A stretch of 64,000 bases of DNA from Leucobacter chironomi DSM 19883. Its GTDB lineage: Bacteria; Actinomycetota; Actinomycetes; Actinomycetales; Microbacteriaceae. Positions 39,463-48,527 of this stretch are shown here, piece by piece (within the stretch, counting starts at the first letter, position 1; every line of letters begins with the position of its first letter). Below the pieces are notes generated by a model. The model was not told the origin of the DNA, searched no databases, and worked only from the letters and a program-made list of their open reading frames with translations. The stretch covers positions 248,001 through 312,000 of the forward strand of contig NZ_ATXU01000002.1 in the NCBI RefSeq assembly GCF_000421845.1, in the 5' to 3' direction. Both the position numbers and the translations under genes were made by a program.

Positions 39463-39610
39463 CTGGGTTCCCTCCTGATCGCGTGCGCACGGAACCCGAG
39501 ACGACGCCGGCCGATCGACGCCGGCCGTCGAGAGTTCCGTCTGGTGCTGGCCGAACCGGTCGATTCGGTCGCACTCGCCAGTCTACGCCGGTCACCCGCG
39601 CGGGGCTCAG

Positions 39611-39658
39611 GATCGCGTGGCGCTCGACGGCCGGGATCGCGTGACGCTCGACGGCCGG
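39611..39658. repeat. 24-base tandem repeat, two copies
   Basis: GATCGCGTGGCGCTCGACGG-type unit of 24 bases, twice, one mismatch. It lies between ruvC and the dehydrogenase gene. Confidence 0.85.
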
Positions 39659-39681
39659 CCGGCATCGCCGAAGACGCGGGA

Positions 39682-40284
39682 TCAGGACCGCGCGCCGCGC
39701 CGTCGCCCGAGCTTCGACTCGGCTTCGCGCCACGCGCGCTGCGCCGGCGTCTCGCCCGCCGGCGCAGCGGCGGAGCGATCGAAGCGCTCCATGCGCGTGG
39801 CGGCCCCGCCGCGGCCCAGGTGCCAGGCGTGGGTGATCGCAAGCGCGAGCGCGTCGGCCGCGTCGGCGGGTTTCGGCGGGGCTCCCAACCCGAGCAACCG
39901 CGTGACCATGGTCGTCACCTGCGCCTTGTCCGCACTGCCGTAGCCGGTGACCTGCGCCTTCACCTCGTTCGGAGTGTAGAGGGCGACGGGGATGCCCCGC
40001 TCCTCGGCGAGATACATGACCACGCCGCTGATCTGGGCGACGCCCATGACGCTGGCGACATTGTCCTGCGCGAACACGCGCTCCAGTGCGATGCCCGCGG
40101 GCTTCTCGCCGTCGAGGAGGCGCGCGATGCTCGCGCCGATGCGGTGGAGGCGCTCCGGCAGCGGCATATCAGCCGCGCTGCGCAGCACCTCGACGTGTTC
40201 GAAGGCCACCTTGCGCGAGGGGCCCGCGGTGACGATCCCGACGCCGCAGCGCGTGAGACCCGGGTCGATGCCGATGATGCGCAT
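39682..40284 (-). CDS. ruvC: Crossover junction endodeoxyribonuclease RuvC
   Basis: 200 residues from ATG 40284. It resolves Holliday junctions. Acidic active-site residues are in IIGIDPGLTRCGVG, GIALERVFAQDNVAS and ADAADALALAITHAWH. It lies downstream of yebC, the standard order, but no ruvA or ruvB follows within view; the strand continues with the dehydrogenase gene. Confidence 0.95.
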   Translation of the reverse strand: MRIIGIDPGLTRCGVGIVTAGPSRKVAFEHVEVLRSAADMPLPERLHRIGASIARLLDGEKPAGIALERVFAQDNVASVMGVAQISGVVMYLAEERGIPVALYTPNEVKAQVTGYGSADKAQVTTMVTRLLGLGAPPKPADAADALALAITHAWHLGRGGAATRMERFDRSAAAPAGETPAQRAWREAESKLGRRRGARS

Positions 40285-40321
40285 GCCGGTGGCCCTTCGT
40301 CGATCGGTGGAGAGTGCGGGG

Positions 40322-40369
40322 ACGGCGACGGCCGGGCATCGGAAGCGCCGAGTGCCCGGCCGTCGCCGT
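40322..40369 (-). terminator. Hairpin between yebC and ruvC
   Basis: A perfect 17-base inverted repeat (arms 40322-40338 and 40353-40369, 14-base loop) starting 13 bases after the yebC stop. It may end or attenuate the yebC transcript; ruvC then needs read-through or its own promoter. Confidence 0.65.
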
Positions 40370-40382
40370 GTCGAAGCGGAGC

Positions 40383-41147
40383 CTACTCGTCGTTCTCGAG
40401 CTCGGCCTGCACCTCGGCGGACAGGTCGAAGTTCGAGAAGACGTTCTGCACGTCGTCGCTGTCCTCGAGCGCGTCGATCAGACGGAACACCTTGCGCGCG
40501 GTGTCGGCGTCGATCTCGACCTTGAGGTTCGGCACGAACTCGGCCTCGGCCGACTCGTAGTCGATGCCGGCGTCGACGAGCGCGGTGCGGGCGGCGACGA
40601 GGTCGGACGCCTCGGTGAACACCTCGAAGGCCTCGCCGTTCGGGGTGGGCACGACCTCCTCGGCGCCGGCGTCGAGCACGGCCATGAGCACGTCGTCCTC
40701 GGTGGTGTTCGCCGCGGGGACGGTGAGCACGCCCTTGCGCGCGAAGTTGTACGCGACGCTGCCGGGGTCGGCGAGAGTGCCGCCGTTGCGGCTGAGCGCC
40801 GTGCGCACCTCGGCTGCGGCGCGGTTCTTGTTGTCGGTGAGGCACTCGATCATGAGGGCGACGCCGTTCGGGCCGTAGCCTTCGTACATGATCGTCATGT
40901 ACTCGACGGCGTCGCCGTCGAGGCCGGCGCCGCGCTTGATGGCGCGGTCGATGTTGTCGCCCGGCACCGAGTTCTTCTTGGCCTTGTGCACGGCGTCGGC
41001 GAGGGCGGGGTTGCCCGAGAGGTCGGCGCCGCCGATACGGGCCGCGACCTCGATCACCTTGATGTACTTGGCGAAGGCCTTCGCTCGACGCGAGTCGATG
41101 ATCGCCTTCTTGTGCTTCGTGGTCGCCCACTTGGAGTGTCCGGACAC
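40383..41147 (-). CDS. YebC/PmpR-family protein
   Basis: 254 residues. The N-terminus [20 protein letters not shown], then [20 protein letters not shown] and [16 protein letters not shown] are diagnostic of the family. Members act as transcription factors or, as shown more recently, ease ribosome stalling at proline-rich stretches. The GTG start has AGGAG upstream. Confidence 0.94.
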   Translation of the reverse strand: MSGHSKWATTKHKKAIIDSRRAKAFAKYIKVIEVAARIGGADLSGNPALADAVHKAKKNSVPGDNIDRAIKRGAGLDGDAVEYMTIMYEGYGPNGVALMIECLTDNKNRAAAEVRTALSRNGGTLADPGSVAYNFARKGVLTVPAANTTEDDVLMAVLDAGAEEVVPTPNGEAFEVFTEASDLVAARTALVDAGIDYESAEAEFVPNLKVEIDADTARKVFRLIDALEDSDDVQNVFSNFDLSAEVQAELENDE

Positions 41148-41421
41148 GGGAGCTCCTGTTCCTGTCGGTTAAAGTTCAGTAGATCATTCTAGGTTCGGTT
41201 CGGGTGTGTCTCGTGGATCGTCGCCGTTGCGAGCAGCGCCTGGGCGGGGTGCCTTGCAAGGCGGAGGAGGACGGTTTGCTGGGTGTAAATCTGATGCGGT
41301 CCCGGGCGTGATGAGCGGCGCGGCAGCGCTGCTCGCCCGGGCCGCCGCGCCCACAGGCGCGGACGCAGCGAGGCGCCCCGAACAGGCGCGCGCAGTAGGT
41401 CAAGGATCCGCGAGACACGCC

Positions 41422-41979
41422 CTAGGCGGCCGGCCCAGGGTCCACGGGCCAGGCGGCGGCGATCGATGCGCGCACGTCGCCGAGCAGCTGCGGCAGCGCC
41501 TTCGTCTTCGCGATGATCGGGAAGAAGTTCGCGTCGGAAGCCCAGCGCGGCACGATGTGCTGGTGCAGGTGCGCCGCGATCCCCGCGCCCGCGATCTGAC
41601 CCTGGTTCATGCCGAGGTTGAAGCCCTCGCAGCCCAGCACTTCGCGCGCGACCCGCATCGCGGTCTGGGTGAGCGCGCCGATCTCGGCGACCTCCTCGGG
41701 AGTCGCCTCGTCGTACTGCGAGATGTGGCGGTAGGGGCAGACCAGCATGTGCCCGGTGTTGTACGGGAACAGGTTGAGCAGCACGTAGGCCGTCTCGCCG
41801 CGCGCCACGATGAGGGCGTCCTCGTCGCTGCGCGCCGGGGCGGCGCAGAACGGGCAGTCGCTGCGATCGGGCTGGTGGTGATCCTGCACGTAGACCATGC
41901 GGTGCGGCACCCACAGCCGCTGCATGTCGTCGGGGGTGCCGACGGCGGCGGTCTCGCTCAGGGTCTCTACTCGGTCCAC
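41422..41979 (-). CDS. HIT-domain hydrolase (Ap4A phosphorylase-like)
   Basis: 185 residues. The histidine triad is [10 protein letters not shown] near residue 140; [13 protein letters not shown] near residue 42 and [15 protein letters not shown] also fit this actinobacterial HIT group, which resembles mycobacterial Rv2613c-type Ap4A phosphorylase. The GTG start overlaps the end of thrS by 13 bases. The 274 bases after it hold no gene; pgsA and pim genes that often follow in relatives are absent here. Confidence 0.9.
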   Translation of the reverse strand: MDRVETLSETAAVGTPDDMQRLWVPHRMVYVQDHHQPDRSDCPFCAAPARSDEDALIVARGETAYVLLNLFPYNTGHMLVCPYRHISQYDEATPEEVAEIGALTQTAMRVAREVLGCEGFNLGMNQGQIAGAGIAAHLHQHIVPRWASDANFFPIIAKTKALPQLLGDVRASIAAAWPVDPGPAA

Positions 41980-43934
41980 GCCGTCGACACCTGCTCGTGG
42001 GTCTCGATCGCGCGCAGGATCCGGTCGACGGCCTCGTCGACCGGCACGCCGTTCAACTGCGAGCCGTCGCGGAAGCGGAAGCTCACAGCGCCCGCGGCCC
42101 GGTCGTCCTCGCCCGCGATGAGCTGGAACGGCACCTTCGCCTTGGTGTGCGTGCGGATCTTCTTAGGCATGCGGTCGTCGCCGTGATCGACCTCGGCGCG
42201 CACGCCGCGTTCACGCAGCTGCGCGATCACGCCGTCGAGGTACTCGCCGTACTGCTCGGCGACGGGGATACCGACCACCTGCACCGGCGACAGCCACACC
42301 GGGAACGCGCCGGCGTAGTGCTCCAGCAGGATCGCGAAGAAGCGCTCCACAGAGCCGAGCAGGGCGCGGTGGATCATCACCGGCTGCTTGCGGGTGCCGT
42401 CGGCGGCCGCGTACTCGAGTTCGAAGAGCTCGGGCTGGTTGAAGTCGAGCTGCACGGTCGAGAGCTGCCAGGTGCGGCCGATCGCGTCGCGCGCCTGCAC
42501 CGAGATCTTCGGCCCGTAGAACGCGGCCCCGCCGGGGTCGGCGACGAGCTCGAGACCCGACTCCTCGCCCACCTCGCGAAGCGTCTGCTCGGCGACGGCC
42601 CACTGCTCCTCGGTGCCCACCGACTTCTCGGGATCCCGGGTGGAGAGCTCGAGGTAGAAGTCGTCGAGGCCGTAGGCGCGCAGCGTCGCGAAGACGAACT
42701 CCAACTGGCGCTTGATCTCGTCCTTCACCTGCTCGTCGGTGACGTAGATGTGCGCGTCGTCCTGGGTGAGGCCGCGCACGCGGGTGAGACCGGAGAGCGT
42801 GCCGCTCTTCTCGTAGCGGTACACCGTGCCGAACTCGGCCAGGCGCAGCGGCAGCTCGCGGTAGCTGCGCGCGCGGGCCCGGAAGATGAGGTTGTGGAAC
42901 GGGCAGTTCATGGGCTTCAGGTAGTAGTCCTGGCCCTGCTTGACCACGTGGCCCTCGCCGTCGGTCACCTCGTCGAGGTGCATCGCCGGGAACATGCCGT
43001 CCTTGTACCAGTTGAGGTGCTGGCTAGTCTCGAACAGCGTGCCCTTGGTGATGTGGGGGCTGTTGACCACCTCGTAGCCGTTCCTCAGCAGCTCGCTGCG
43101 CATGAACGTCTCGATCTCGTGGCGGATGATGCCGCCCTTCGGGTGGAACACCGCGAGGCCCGAGCCGATTTCGTCGGGGAAGCTGAACAGGTCGAGTTCG
43201 ACGCCCAGCTTGCGGTGGTCGCGCTTCGCGGCCTCCTCGAGCCGGGTCTGGTACTCGCGCAGTTCGTCCTTCGTGGGCCACGCGGTGCCGTAGATGCGCT
43301 GCAGCATCGGGTTCTTCTCGCTGCCGCGCCAGTAGGCGCCCGCCGAGCGCATGAGCGCCCAGCCGTTGCCGATGACGCGGGTGCTGGGCACGTGCGGGCC
43401 GCGGCACAGGTCCTTCCAGCACAGCTCGCCCGTCTTCGGGTCGACGTTGTCGTAGATGGTGAGCTCGGCGCCGCCGACCTCGACGTTCTCGTTGTCGGAG
43501 CCCTGATCCGCACCGCCCTTGAGCCCGATCAGTTCGAGCTTGTACGGCTCGTTCGCAAGCTCCTCGCGGGCCTCGGCCTCGGTGACGACGCGGCGCACGA
43601 AGCGCTGGCCCTGCTTCACGATCTTCTGCATCTCCGCCGAGATCGCCTTGAGATCCTCGGGGGTGAACGGCGCGGCCGGGTCGAAGTCGTAGTAGAAGCC
43701 GTCGCTGATGGGCGGGCCGATGCCGAGCTTCGCCTCCGGGTTAATGCGCTGCACCGCCTGCGCGAGCACGTGCGCGGCGGAGTGACGCAGGATGTTCAGC
43801 CCGTCCTCCGAGTCGATCGCGACGGGCTCGACCGTGTCCGTCTCGGTGACCGTCGTCGCGAGATCCTTGAGTTCGCCGTTGACGCGCATGGCGACGATCG
43901 AGCGATCGGTGAACAGGGAGAAGCCATCGGCCAC
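41967..43934 (-). CDS. thrS: Threonyl-tRNA synthetase
   Basis: 655 residues, class II. The editing domain has [15 protein letters not shown]; catalytic motif 2 lies in [22 protein letters not shown]; zinc and active-site residues in [10 protein letters not shown]; motif 3 in [17 protein letters not shown]. The N-terminal TGS part is short ([14 protein letters not shown]). The GTG has GGAG about 12 bases upstream. It is the last core gene before the island. Confidence 0.96.
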   Translation of the reverse strand: MADGFSLFTDRSIVAMRVNGELKDLATTVTETDTVEPVAIDSEDGLNILRHSAAHVLAQAVQRINPEAKLGIGPPISDGFYYDFDPAAPFTPEDLKAISAEMQKIVKQGQRFVRRVVTEAEAREELANEPYKLELIGLKGGADQGSDNENVEVGGAELTIYDNVDPKTGELCWKDLCRGPHVPSTRVIGNGWALMRSAGAYWRGSEKNPMLQRIYGTAWPTKDELREYQTRLEEAAKRDHRKLGVELDLFSFPDEIGSGLAVFHPKGGIIRHEIETFMRSELLRNGYEVVNSPHITKGTLFETSQHLNWYKDGMFPAMHLDEVTDGEGHVVKQGQDYYLKPMNCPFHNLIFRARARSYRELPLRLAEFGTVYRYEKSGTLSGLTRVRGLTQDDAHIYVTDEQVKDEIKRQLEFVFATLRAYGLDDFYLELSTRDPEKSVGTEEQWAVAEQTLREVGEESGLELVADPGGAAFYGPKISVQARDAIGRTWQLSTVQLDFNQPELFELEYAAADGTRKQPVMIHRALLGSVERFFAILLEHYAGAFPVWLSPVQVVGIPVAEQYGEYLDGVIAQLRERGVRAEVDHGDDRMPKKIRTHTKAKVPFQLIAGEDDRAAGAVSFRFRDGSQLNGVPVDEAVDRILRAIETHEQVSTAWTE

Positions 43935-44007
43935 TGGGGCACACTCCTTCGAGACGGAAGCACTAACCCCACGATTCTACCGGGTGAGCCGCGGTCGCCC
44001 GGGAACG

Positions 44008-44039
44008 ACGAAGGCCCCCGATCTCTCGGGGGCCTTCGT
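44008..44039. terminator. Hairpin at the core/island border
   Basis: A perfect 14-base inverted repeat (ACGAAGGCCCCCGA, loop TCTC). It lies 74 bases upstream of thrS, so it must end transcription from a gene that once, or in relatives still, converges here on the plus strand, or protect thrS from read-through. Confidence 0.65.
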
Positions 44040-44105
44040 GCTGCGGTGGGCCTTCCCAAGCGATTCTCAAACAAGCGCCCGGCGCTGAGATCGTTGATTT
44101 CCTGT

Positions 44106-44513
44106 GTGCTCAGGGGTTCCGAGCGGCGCGTACCGAGGGGGCGAAGTCCTAAGAGGCACGATTCGCGAGGCGCGGTCGCGAAAAATCCGGCGAAGTCTCA
44201 AACACGATTGACCATCGAGCAGCGCATGGAACTGGTCGCGGACTATGAGGCTGGGATGCCCGTCCGAATCATCGCCGTGAAGTACGGCGTGCATCGCGGA
44301 ACGATTCCGGCCTTCGTCCTACGTTCTGGTGGACAGTTGCGGTCAACAGGGCTGAACAACGATCGCCGTGCGAGCGCGGCCATCCTCTACCGCGACGGGC
44401 ACACGTTGCAGGAGGTCGCCGATCGTCTCGGCATCGACCCGAAGACCGTACGCAACGCCGTAGTTGCTGAAGGCGTAACCCTTCGTCCCCGAGGAAGGAG
44501 ACCAACAACCTGA
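44106..44513 (+). CDS. Double helix-turn-helix protein (recombinase-tail-like)
   Basis: About 135 residues from GTG 44106; the start is uncertain because the frame is open upstream. A basic segment (RRVPRGRSPKRHDSRG) precedes two similar HTH units: VRIIAVKYGVHRGTIPAFV and EVADRLGIDPKTVRNAVVAEG. This layout resembles the DNA-binding tails of serine recombinases (Hin/resolvase HTH_7), but no catalytic domain is present. Such stand-alone proteins are common on actinobacterial islands and their role is unknown. It marks the left border of the A/T-richer region. Confidence 0.65.
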   Translation: MLRGSERRVPRGRSPKRHDSRGAVAKNPAKSQTRLTIEQRMELVADYEAGMPVRIIAVKYGVHRGTIPAFVLRSGGQLRSTGLNNDRRASAAILYRDGHTLQEVADRLGIDPKTVRNAVVAEGVTLRPRGRRPTT

Positions 44514-44634
44514 GACCAAGGGCAACAGGTTTGGATGCTGGGCTCGACACGCCGAAAGTCACAGTGACCGATTTCTGCGCAGTTCTAAAGCGCCAGTGCT
44601 AGGATTGAGGTGTCACCTAGCGTCAGGAGCGTCG

Positions 44635-45417
44635 ATGAACGAGTTGCCCGAACCTTCTCCGTGGTTCAACCGTCACTTCGGAGAGCACAGCCAGAGTGTG
44701 ATGCTTGCGCTCGCTAAGGCCGGTCGTGCAGCTCACGAGCGCTCCCTCGACGCCAAGACCGGAAGCCAACTGGCCTCGAACGAGGCATACGGCTCGTTTT
44801 GGGTGATCTTGCCTGAGGAGGTATCGGCTCACCTTGCATTCCTGCCTGGGCGCGAGGTGATCCGGCCGACAGGCAGCCGTTACGACCTGGTGGTTTTCGA
44901 TGGCACCTTGATCTTTCCGGCCAAGTGTGGACGTGGATCGTCCGGCGCTGACCGAATTAGGCTAGGCCGCTCGGATTTCCGTCGCCGAGTTTTCTCCCTT
45001 GAAGACGACGCTAGCCGCAACATGCAGGAACAGTTGGAGTTCGAACTAGAACTAGGTGGTGACCTAGACGCCTCTGTCAAGGATGGTTCCTTCGGCTCCG
45101 CTACGCGGGCCTCCCTCGTTGCCTACGACGTGTCCGCTCGTGGCGGGCTCCAGCACGTCTATGTCGGCGAGGCGACTCTTGAATCATCCGGGCTCGTCAC
45201 CTGGCACTATCGCGAAGAGTTGATGCTGCACCTGCTCGATGGAGAAGGAGTTGCCCTGGTTGGCCTTGGCGAGCCTTCCTCGGCACGATTCGATGACGCA
45301 CCTCTTCCTGAGAGTGACCTAACGCTTCTGAAGCCGGGCGAACTGCCGAGTACCAACGTGGAGACCGAGGGCGTCCCTGACACGGGAACTGGGGGTGCAT
45401 CAGATGATCTCCCGTGA
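44635..45417 (+). CDS. Unknown 260-residue protein paired with XRE-ImmA gene
   Basis: 260 residues from ATG 44635 with AGGAG upstream. No family is recognised. The N-terminal part (WFNRHFGEHSQSVMLALAKA, then EVIRPTGSRYDLVVFDGTLIFPAK) is compact and alpha/beta in character; the C-terminal 40 residues are acidic and disordered. The last 14 bases overlap the start of the XRE-ImmA/IrrE gene, so both are co-translated and likely cooperate. A possible reading is that this protein is the effector or target of the ImmA-type protease. Confidence 0.65.
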   Translation: MNELPEPSPWFNRHFGEHSQSVMLALAKAGRAAHERSLDAKTGSQLASNEAYGSFWVILPEEVSAHLAFLPGREVIRPTGSRYDLVVFDGTLIFPAKCGRGSSGADRIRLGRSDFRRRVFSLEDDASRNMQEQLEFELELGGDLDASVKDGSFGSATRASLVAYDVSARGGLQHVYVGEATLESSGLVTWHYREELMLHLLDGEGVALVGLGEPSSARFDDAPLPESDLTLLKPGELPSTNVETEGVPDTGTGGASDDLP

Positions 45418-46558
45418 TTCGAGCAGACCGGTCGCGCCCCCCACTGATCTCGACATCGCAAAGACCTTCGATGGTGACCGTCTGCGGCAAGCTCGACAAC
45501 TCGCGTTGCGCACGAAGCAGAGTCTCGCAGAACCACTTGGCGTCTCGGCAGCCGCTATTGGGCAATATGAATCCGGCGCCACGCCACCCCGCGCGGAACT
45601 CATCCCGCTTCTAGCCCGAGAACTTGACGTTCCGCGAGAGTTCTTCGCCGCCGGTCGGCCGCTCGCTCGGCTTGAGACAGCCGATGCCTTCTTCCGGAGC
45701 CTTCGAGCCACGACGGCGAAACAGCGCGCCAAGGCAGTGTCCTATACGGAGCAACTGTGGGAGTTGGTTCATGCAGTCGAGAAGCACGTCCGCTTGCCAC
45801 CCGTGAACCTGCCCGGCTTCGTTGGCGGTGAGGTAGAACCTGGTGTATTCCCAAACGACCCAACAGCGGCCGCGCGGGCACTACGCAAGGCATGGAGGCT
45901 AGGCGCGGAACCGATCCCGCATCTCGTGCGCACCATCGAGAATCAGGGCATCGTCGCAGTCTTGGTCCCCTTCGCCGAAGACGAAGTTGCCCGCATCGAC
46001 GCGTTCTCCACACTTTCGCTGTCGCGACCGATCATCGTCCTGTCACCTGACCGTGCGAACGACATCTACCGACACCGCTTCACCGCTGCACACGAACTCG
46101 GACACCTCGTCATGCATGGCGAACTCGCCGGCGGTGACCCCGCATTGGAACGAGAAGCGGACCGATTCGCCGCCGAGTTCCTGACACCAAGTTTGGTGAT
46201 CCAAGACCTACTCCCTCGGCGGATCGACTTTCGAAAGCTGAACCAGTTGAGCGAACAATGGGGGGTATCCATCAAGTCCCTCATCTACAGGAGCAGAGAG
46301 GTCGGCCTGCTATCCGACGCCACCGCTCGGCGCGCATACATTCAGCTGAACCAGCTCTCAGAGCAAGGTGTGATCGCAACCCAGCCCGTTTACCAGTTTC
46401 CCGGTGAGGTTCCTTCGCTCCTTCGCCGCGCCGTCGAGATGGCCGAAGCAAACGGCGTCACCATCGCATCCTTGGCTCAGGAACTCGCCTGGAAACCAGC
46501 CCAAGTCCGCCGCATGCTCGGCGACGCAGACGAGCGGCCAACTCTAAGACTAGTTTGA
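45404..46558 (+). CDS. XRE-family regulator fused to ImmA/IrrE zinc peptidase
   Basis: 384 residues from ATG 45404. An N-terminal XRE helix-turn-helix (LRQARQLALRTKQSLAEPLG, IGQYESGATPPR; residues 27-80) is followed by an ImmA/IrrE peptidase with the zinc motif HELGH at residues 230-234 and the downstream glutamate in EREADRFAAEFLTP. Relatives cleave or inactivate repressors to switch on mobile-element or stress genes. It lies directly upstream of the Thoeris-like genes in the same direction, 80 bases away, so it may control them. Confidence 0.88.
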   Translation: MISRDSSRPVAPPTDLDIAKTFDGDRLRQARQLALRTKQSLAEPLGVSAAAIGQYESGATPPRAELIPLLARELDVPREFFAAGRPLARLETADAFFRSLRATTAKQRAKAVSYTEQLWELVHAVEKHVRLPPVNLPGFVGGEVEPGVFPNDPTAAARALRKAWRLGAEPIPHLVRTIENQGIVAVLVPFAEDEVARIDAFSTLSLSRPIIVLSPDRANDIYRHRFTAAHELGHLVMHGELAGGDPALEREADRFAAEFLTPSLVIQDLLPRRIDFRKLNQLSEQWGVSIKSLIYRSREVGLLSDATARRAYIQLNQLSEQGVIATQPVYQFPGEVPSLLRRAVEMAEANGVTIASLAQELAWKPAQVRRMLGDADERPTLRLV

Positions 46559-46638
46559 TTCAGCTCATCGACCCAGGACCGTCGATCTATCTACATCTTT
46601 CCGCAGCCCTACCCAGTTCCAGATTTAAAGAGGAAACA

Positions 46639-47148
46639 ATGAGTTACCGCAATAAAACCTATGTCGCTTTCGCCAGCGAGGACATCGGCAAGTACCGTCT
46701 GATGGAAGCATGGAAAGCAAATCCCAACTTCGACTTCAATTTCTATGATGCTCACACCCTGTACGTTTCGCGCGATACGAGCCAGCCTGAAACGATCAAG
46801 CGTAATCTGCGCGAACGAATGAAGAACGCCAAACAGGTGGTTCTTCTCGGGAGTGGTGACGCTAGACGAAAAGGCGGAGACGGTGTCTCGTTTCTCGCGC
46901 ATGAGATTAAGGTGATGATGGAGTTCAATCTTCCGGTGGTCATCGCGAATCTTGATAGTGGTCGTACCGTCAACAAGAACTTCATACCGGCACCGCTATT
47001 GAACGCAAACTATTACACGGTGTCAGTGTCGTTCCAGCCTAAGATCATCAAGCATGCGCTTGACGACTACGCAGTCCAGTTTGGAACCAGCAATAATTCG
47101 GGACCGCACCAGTATCCGTCCGGAACTTACGCGACGCTCGGCCTATAG
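46639..47148 (+). CDS. thsB: TIR-like (MTH538/ThsB) signalling enzyme of a type II Thoeris system
   Basis: 169 residues from ATG 46639, preceded by AAAGAGGAA. YRNKTYVAFASEDIGKYRLM, DFNFYDAHTL, ETIKRNLRERMKNAKQVVLL and FLAHEIKVMMEFNLPVVIAN follow the MTH538 TIR-like fold used by ThsB. The glutamate in AHEI (residue 89) matches the catalytic Glu of TIR NAD-hydrolysing enzymes. In Thoeris, phage infection triggers TIR proteins to make an NAD-derived messenger; type II ThsB makes histidine-ADPR. The stop directly abuts the ATG of the macro-domain gene, the expected partner. Confidence 0.87.
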   Translation: MSYRNKTYVAFASEDIGKYRLMEAWKANPNFDFNFYDAHTLYVSRDTSQPETIKRNLRERMKNAKQVVLLGSGDARRKGGDGVSFLAHEIKVMMEFNLPVVIANLDSGRTVNKNFIPAPLLNANYYTVSVSFQPKIIKHALDDYAVQFGTSNNSGPHQYPSGTYATLGL

Positions 47149-48000
47149 ATGAGAGACCTTGCACACGATCTGCGCACGTGGCGCTTCTGGCGTTGGTTCC
47201 TCATCCAAACGTTCTCCGCAGTCGGAGTTCTTGCGGTTCTGCTCGAACTGACCAACTTCATCTTCGGGAGTCTTCCGATCGAGGGGTGGCCGCTCGCCAT
47301 CATCATTGCTGTCGTTTCGATCGGGTACGGACTTGTCCGTGCTTGGCCGCGCCCCATCCGGCAGGACTACAACTCACCGAACACGATGATTGAGATTGTG
47401 AAGGGCGATTTGTTCGCGCAGGACAGCAACATCGTGGTGGGTACCTGCGACACGTTCGATACGTCCGTTCCTAACATCATCGCGAAGAACAGCGTTCAAG
47501 GTCAGGCGCTCGAACGCCTCTACGGTGGCGATACGGATCAACTGGACCGCGAACTCGCCGCGGCGTTGCAGGGCAAGACGGTAAAGGCGACGATCCAGAA
47601 GCACGGGAAGACTGAGAAGTACGGCGTTGGGGCCGTGGCCACGCTTCGAAACGGTTCTCACCGCCTCTACTTCTTGGCGTACAGCGAGATGAACGAGGCT
47701 AACGAAGCACAGAGCACGCCGGATGGGATCTGGCGAAGTCTTGCGTCGTTGTGGGAAGAGGTCTCGCGGACCGCGAACGGAACTGCGGTAGCTGTCCCCG
47801 TCATCGGCGGAGGACAGTCCCGGTTGTCACAGGTCATGCCGGCGCAAGACTCGATCCGCTTTATCGTGATGTCCTTCATGTTCGCGTCGCGAACGAAGAA
47901 GGTGTGCGATCAGCTGCGAATAGTGGTGCATCCGAGGGATTTCGATCGCCTGGACAGGCTCGAACTCCAAGCGTTCCTGTCATCGATGAGGCCGTCGTGA
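47149..48000 (+). CDS. thsA: Two-TM macro-domain effector of a type II Thoeris system
   Basis: 283 residues. Two membrane helices (about 14-36, WFLIQTFSAVGVLAVLLEL, and 45-65, WPLAIIIAVVSIGYGLV) lead into a macro-like (DUF6430) domain: IEIVKGDLFAQDSNIVVGTC, VPNIIAKNSVQGQ, YGVGAVATL, AVPVIGGGQSRLS. This is the known architecture of type II ThsA, which binds histidine-ADPR through the macro domain and then disrupts the membrane. There are no intervening bases after thsB. The last four bases overlap a HIT hydrolase gene. Confidence 0.87.
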   Translation: MRDLAHDLRTWRFWRWFLIQTFSAVGVLAVLLELTNFIFGSLPIEGWPLAIIIAVVSIGYGLVRAWPRPIRQDYNSPNTMIEIVKGDLFAQDSNIVVGTCDTFDTSVPNIIAKNSVQGQALERLYGGDTDQLDRELAAALQGKTVKATIQKHGKTEKYGVGAVATLRNGSHRLYFLAYSEMNEANEAQSTPDGIWRSLASLWEEVSRTANGTAVAVPVIGGGQSRLSQVMPAQDSIRFIVMSFMFASRTKKVCDQLRIVVHPRDFDRLDRLELQAFLSSMRPS

Positions 48001-48443
48001 GTGAGTCAGCTATTCGGCTTCCTGACGCGCAGCCGTGCGCGTTCTGCGCCTACCTCAAAGGAAGTCGACCGTTCACCTTCGTAACAAGGAACACGTTGAC
48101 AGCGGTTATGGTTACGCAGGAACAGCGTGGGAAACCGCACCTTCTCGTCATCCCTACCAGGCACAGAGAGACCATTCTCGACTTGACAGACGATGAGTGT
48201 GCGGCGCTGATGGTCGAGGTAAGGAACGCAGCGACGGCTATCGATGCCGCTTACCAGCGTCCAGGTATCTCCGTCTGGCAGAACAACGGTGAGGCCGCAA
48301 GCCAGTCGATCAGGCACGTTCACTTCCACGTCGCAGGAACCCTGGACTCTGGCGGCACCGAATGGGGTCCCGTTGAAGAGCTCCCTCTCGCCAAGACAGA
48401 ACTCATTGCCAAGCAAGTTCGAGCCCACTGGCCGTCTTCGTAG
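47997..48443 (+). CDS. HIT-family hydrolase in the Thoeris operon
   Basis: 148 residues from GTG 47997, which overlaps the thsA stop (GTGA). The histidine triad HVHFHVAG is intact (residues 107, 109, 111), with CAFCAYLKGSRPF at the start and KPHLLVIPTRH in the middle, a normal HIT fold. HIT enzymes cleave phosphoanhydride or phosphoramidate bonds in nucleotides and dinucleotides. A HIT protein translated with ThsA could degrade or modify the ADPR messenger, or counter AMP-linked products. That role is inference; I know of no described Thoeris system with a HIT subunit. Confidence 0.85.
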   Translation: MSESAIRLPDAQPCAFCAYLKGSRPFTFVTRNTLTAVMVTQEQRGKPHLLVIPTRHRETILDLTDDECAALMVEVRNAATAIDAAYQRPGISVWQNNGEAASQSIRHVHFHVAGTLDSGGTEWGPVEELPLAKTELIAKQVRAHWPSS

Positions 48444-48527
48444 ACGTCACGTTGACCGGACGAGATCACTAGGGAATCGTCATTCTCTAACGTCTGGCAG
48501 TGGGGTGTTTCGTGTCGCCGCTCAAAG

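Noticed and set aside
41148-41421. Possible small gene between the HIT gene and yebC
   Set aside because: Frames there lack ribosome-binding sites and family features; pgsA-type sequence expected from relatives is absent.
48481-48527. Terminator between the converging HIT and membrane-protein genes
   Set aside because: No convincing inverted repeat was found in this stretch.
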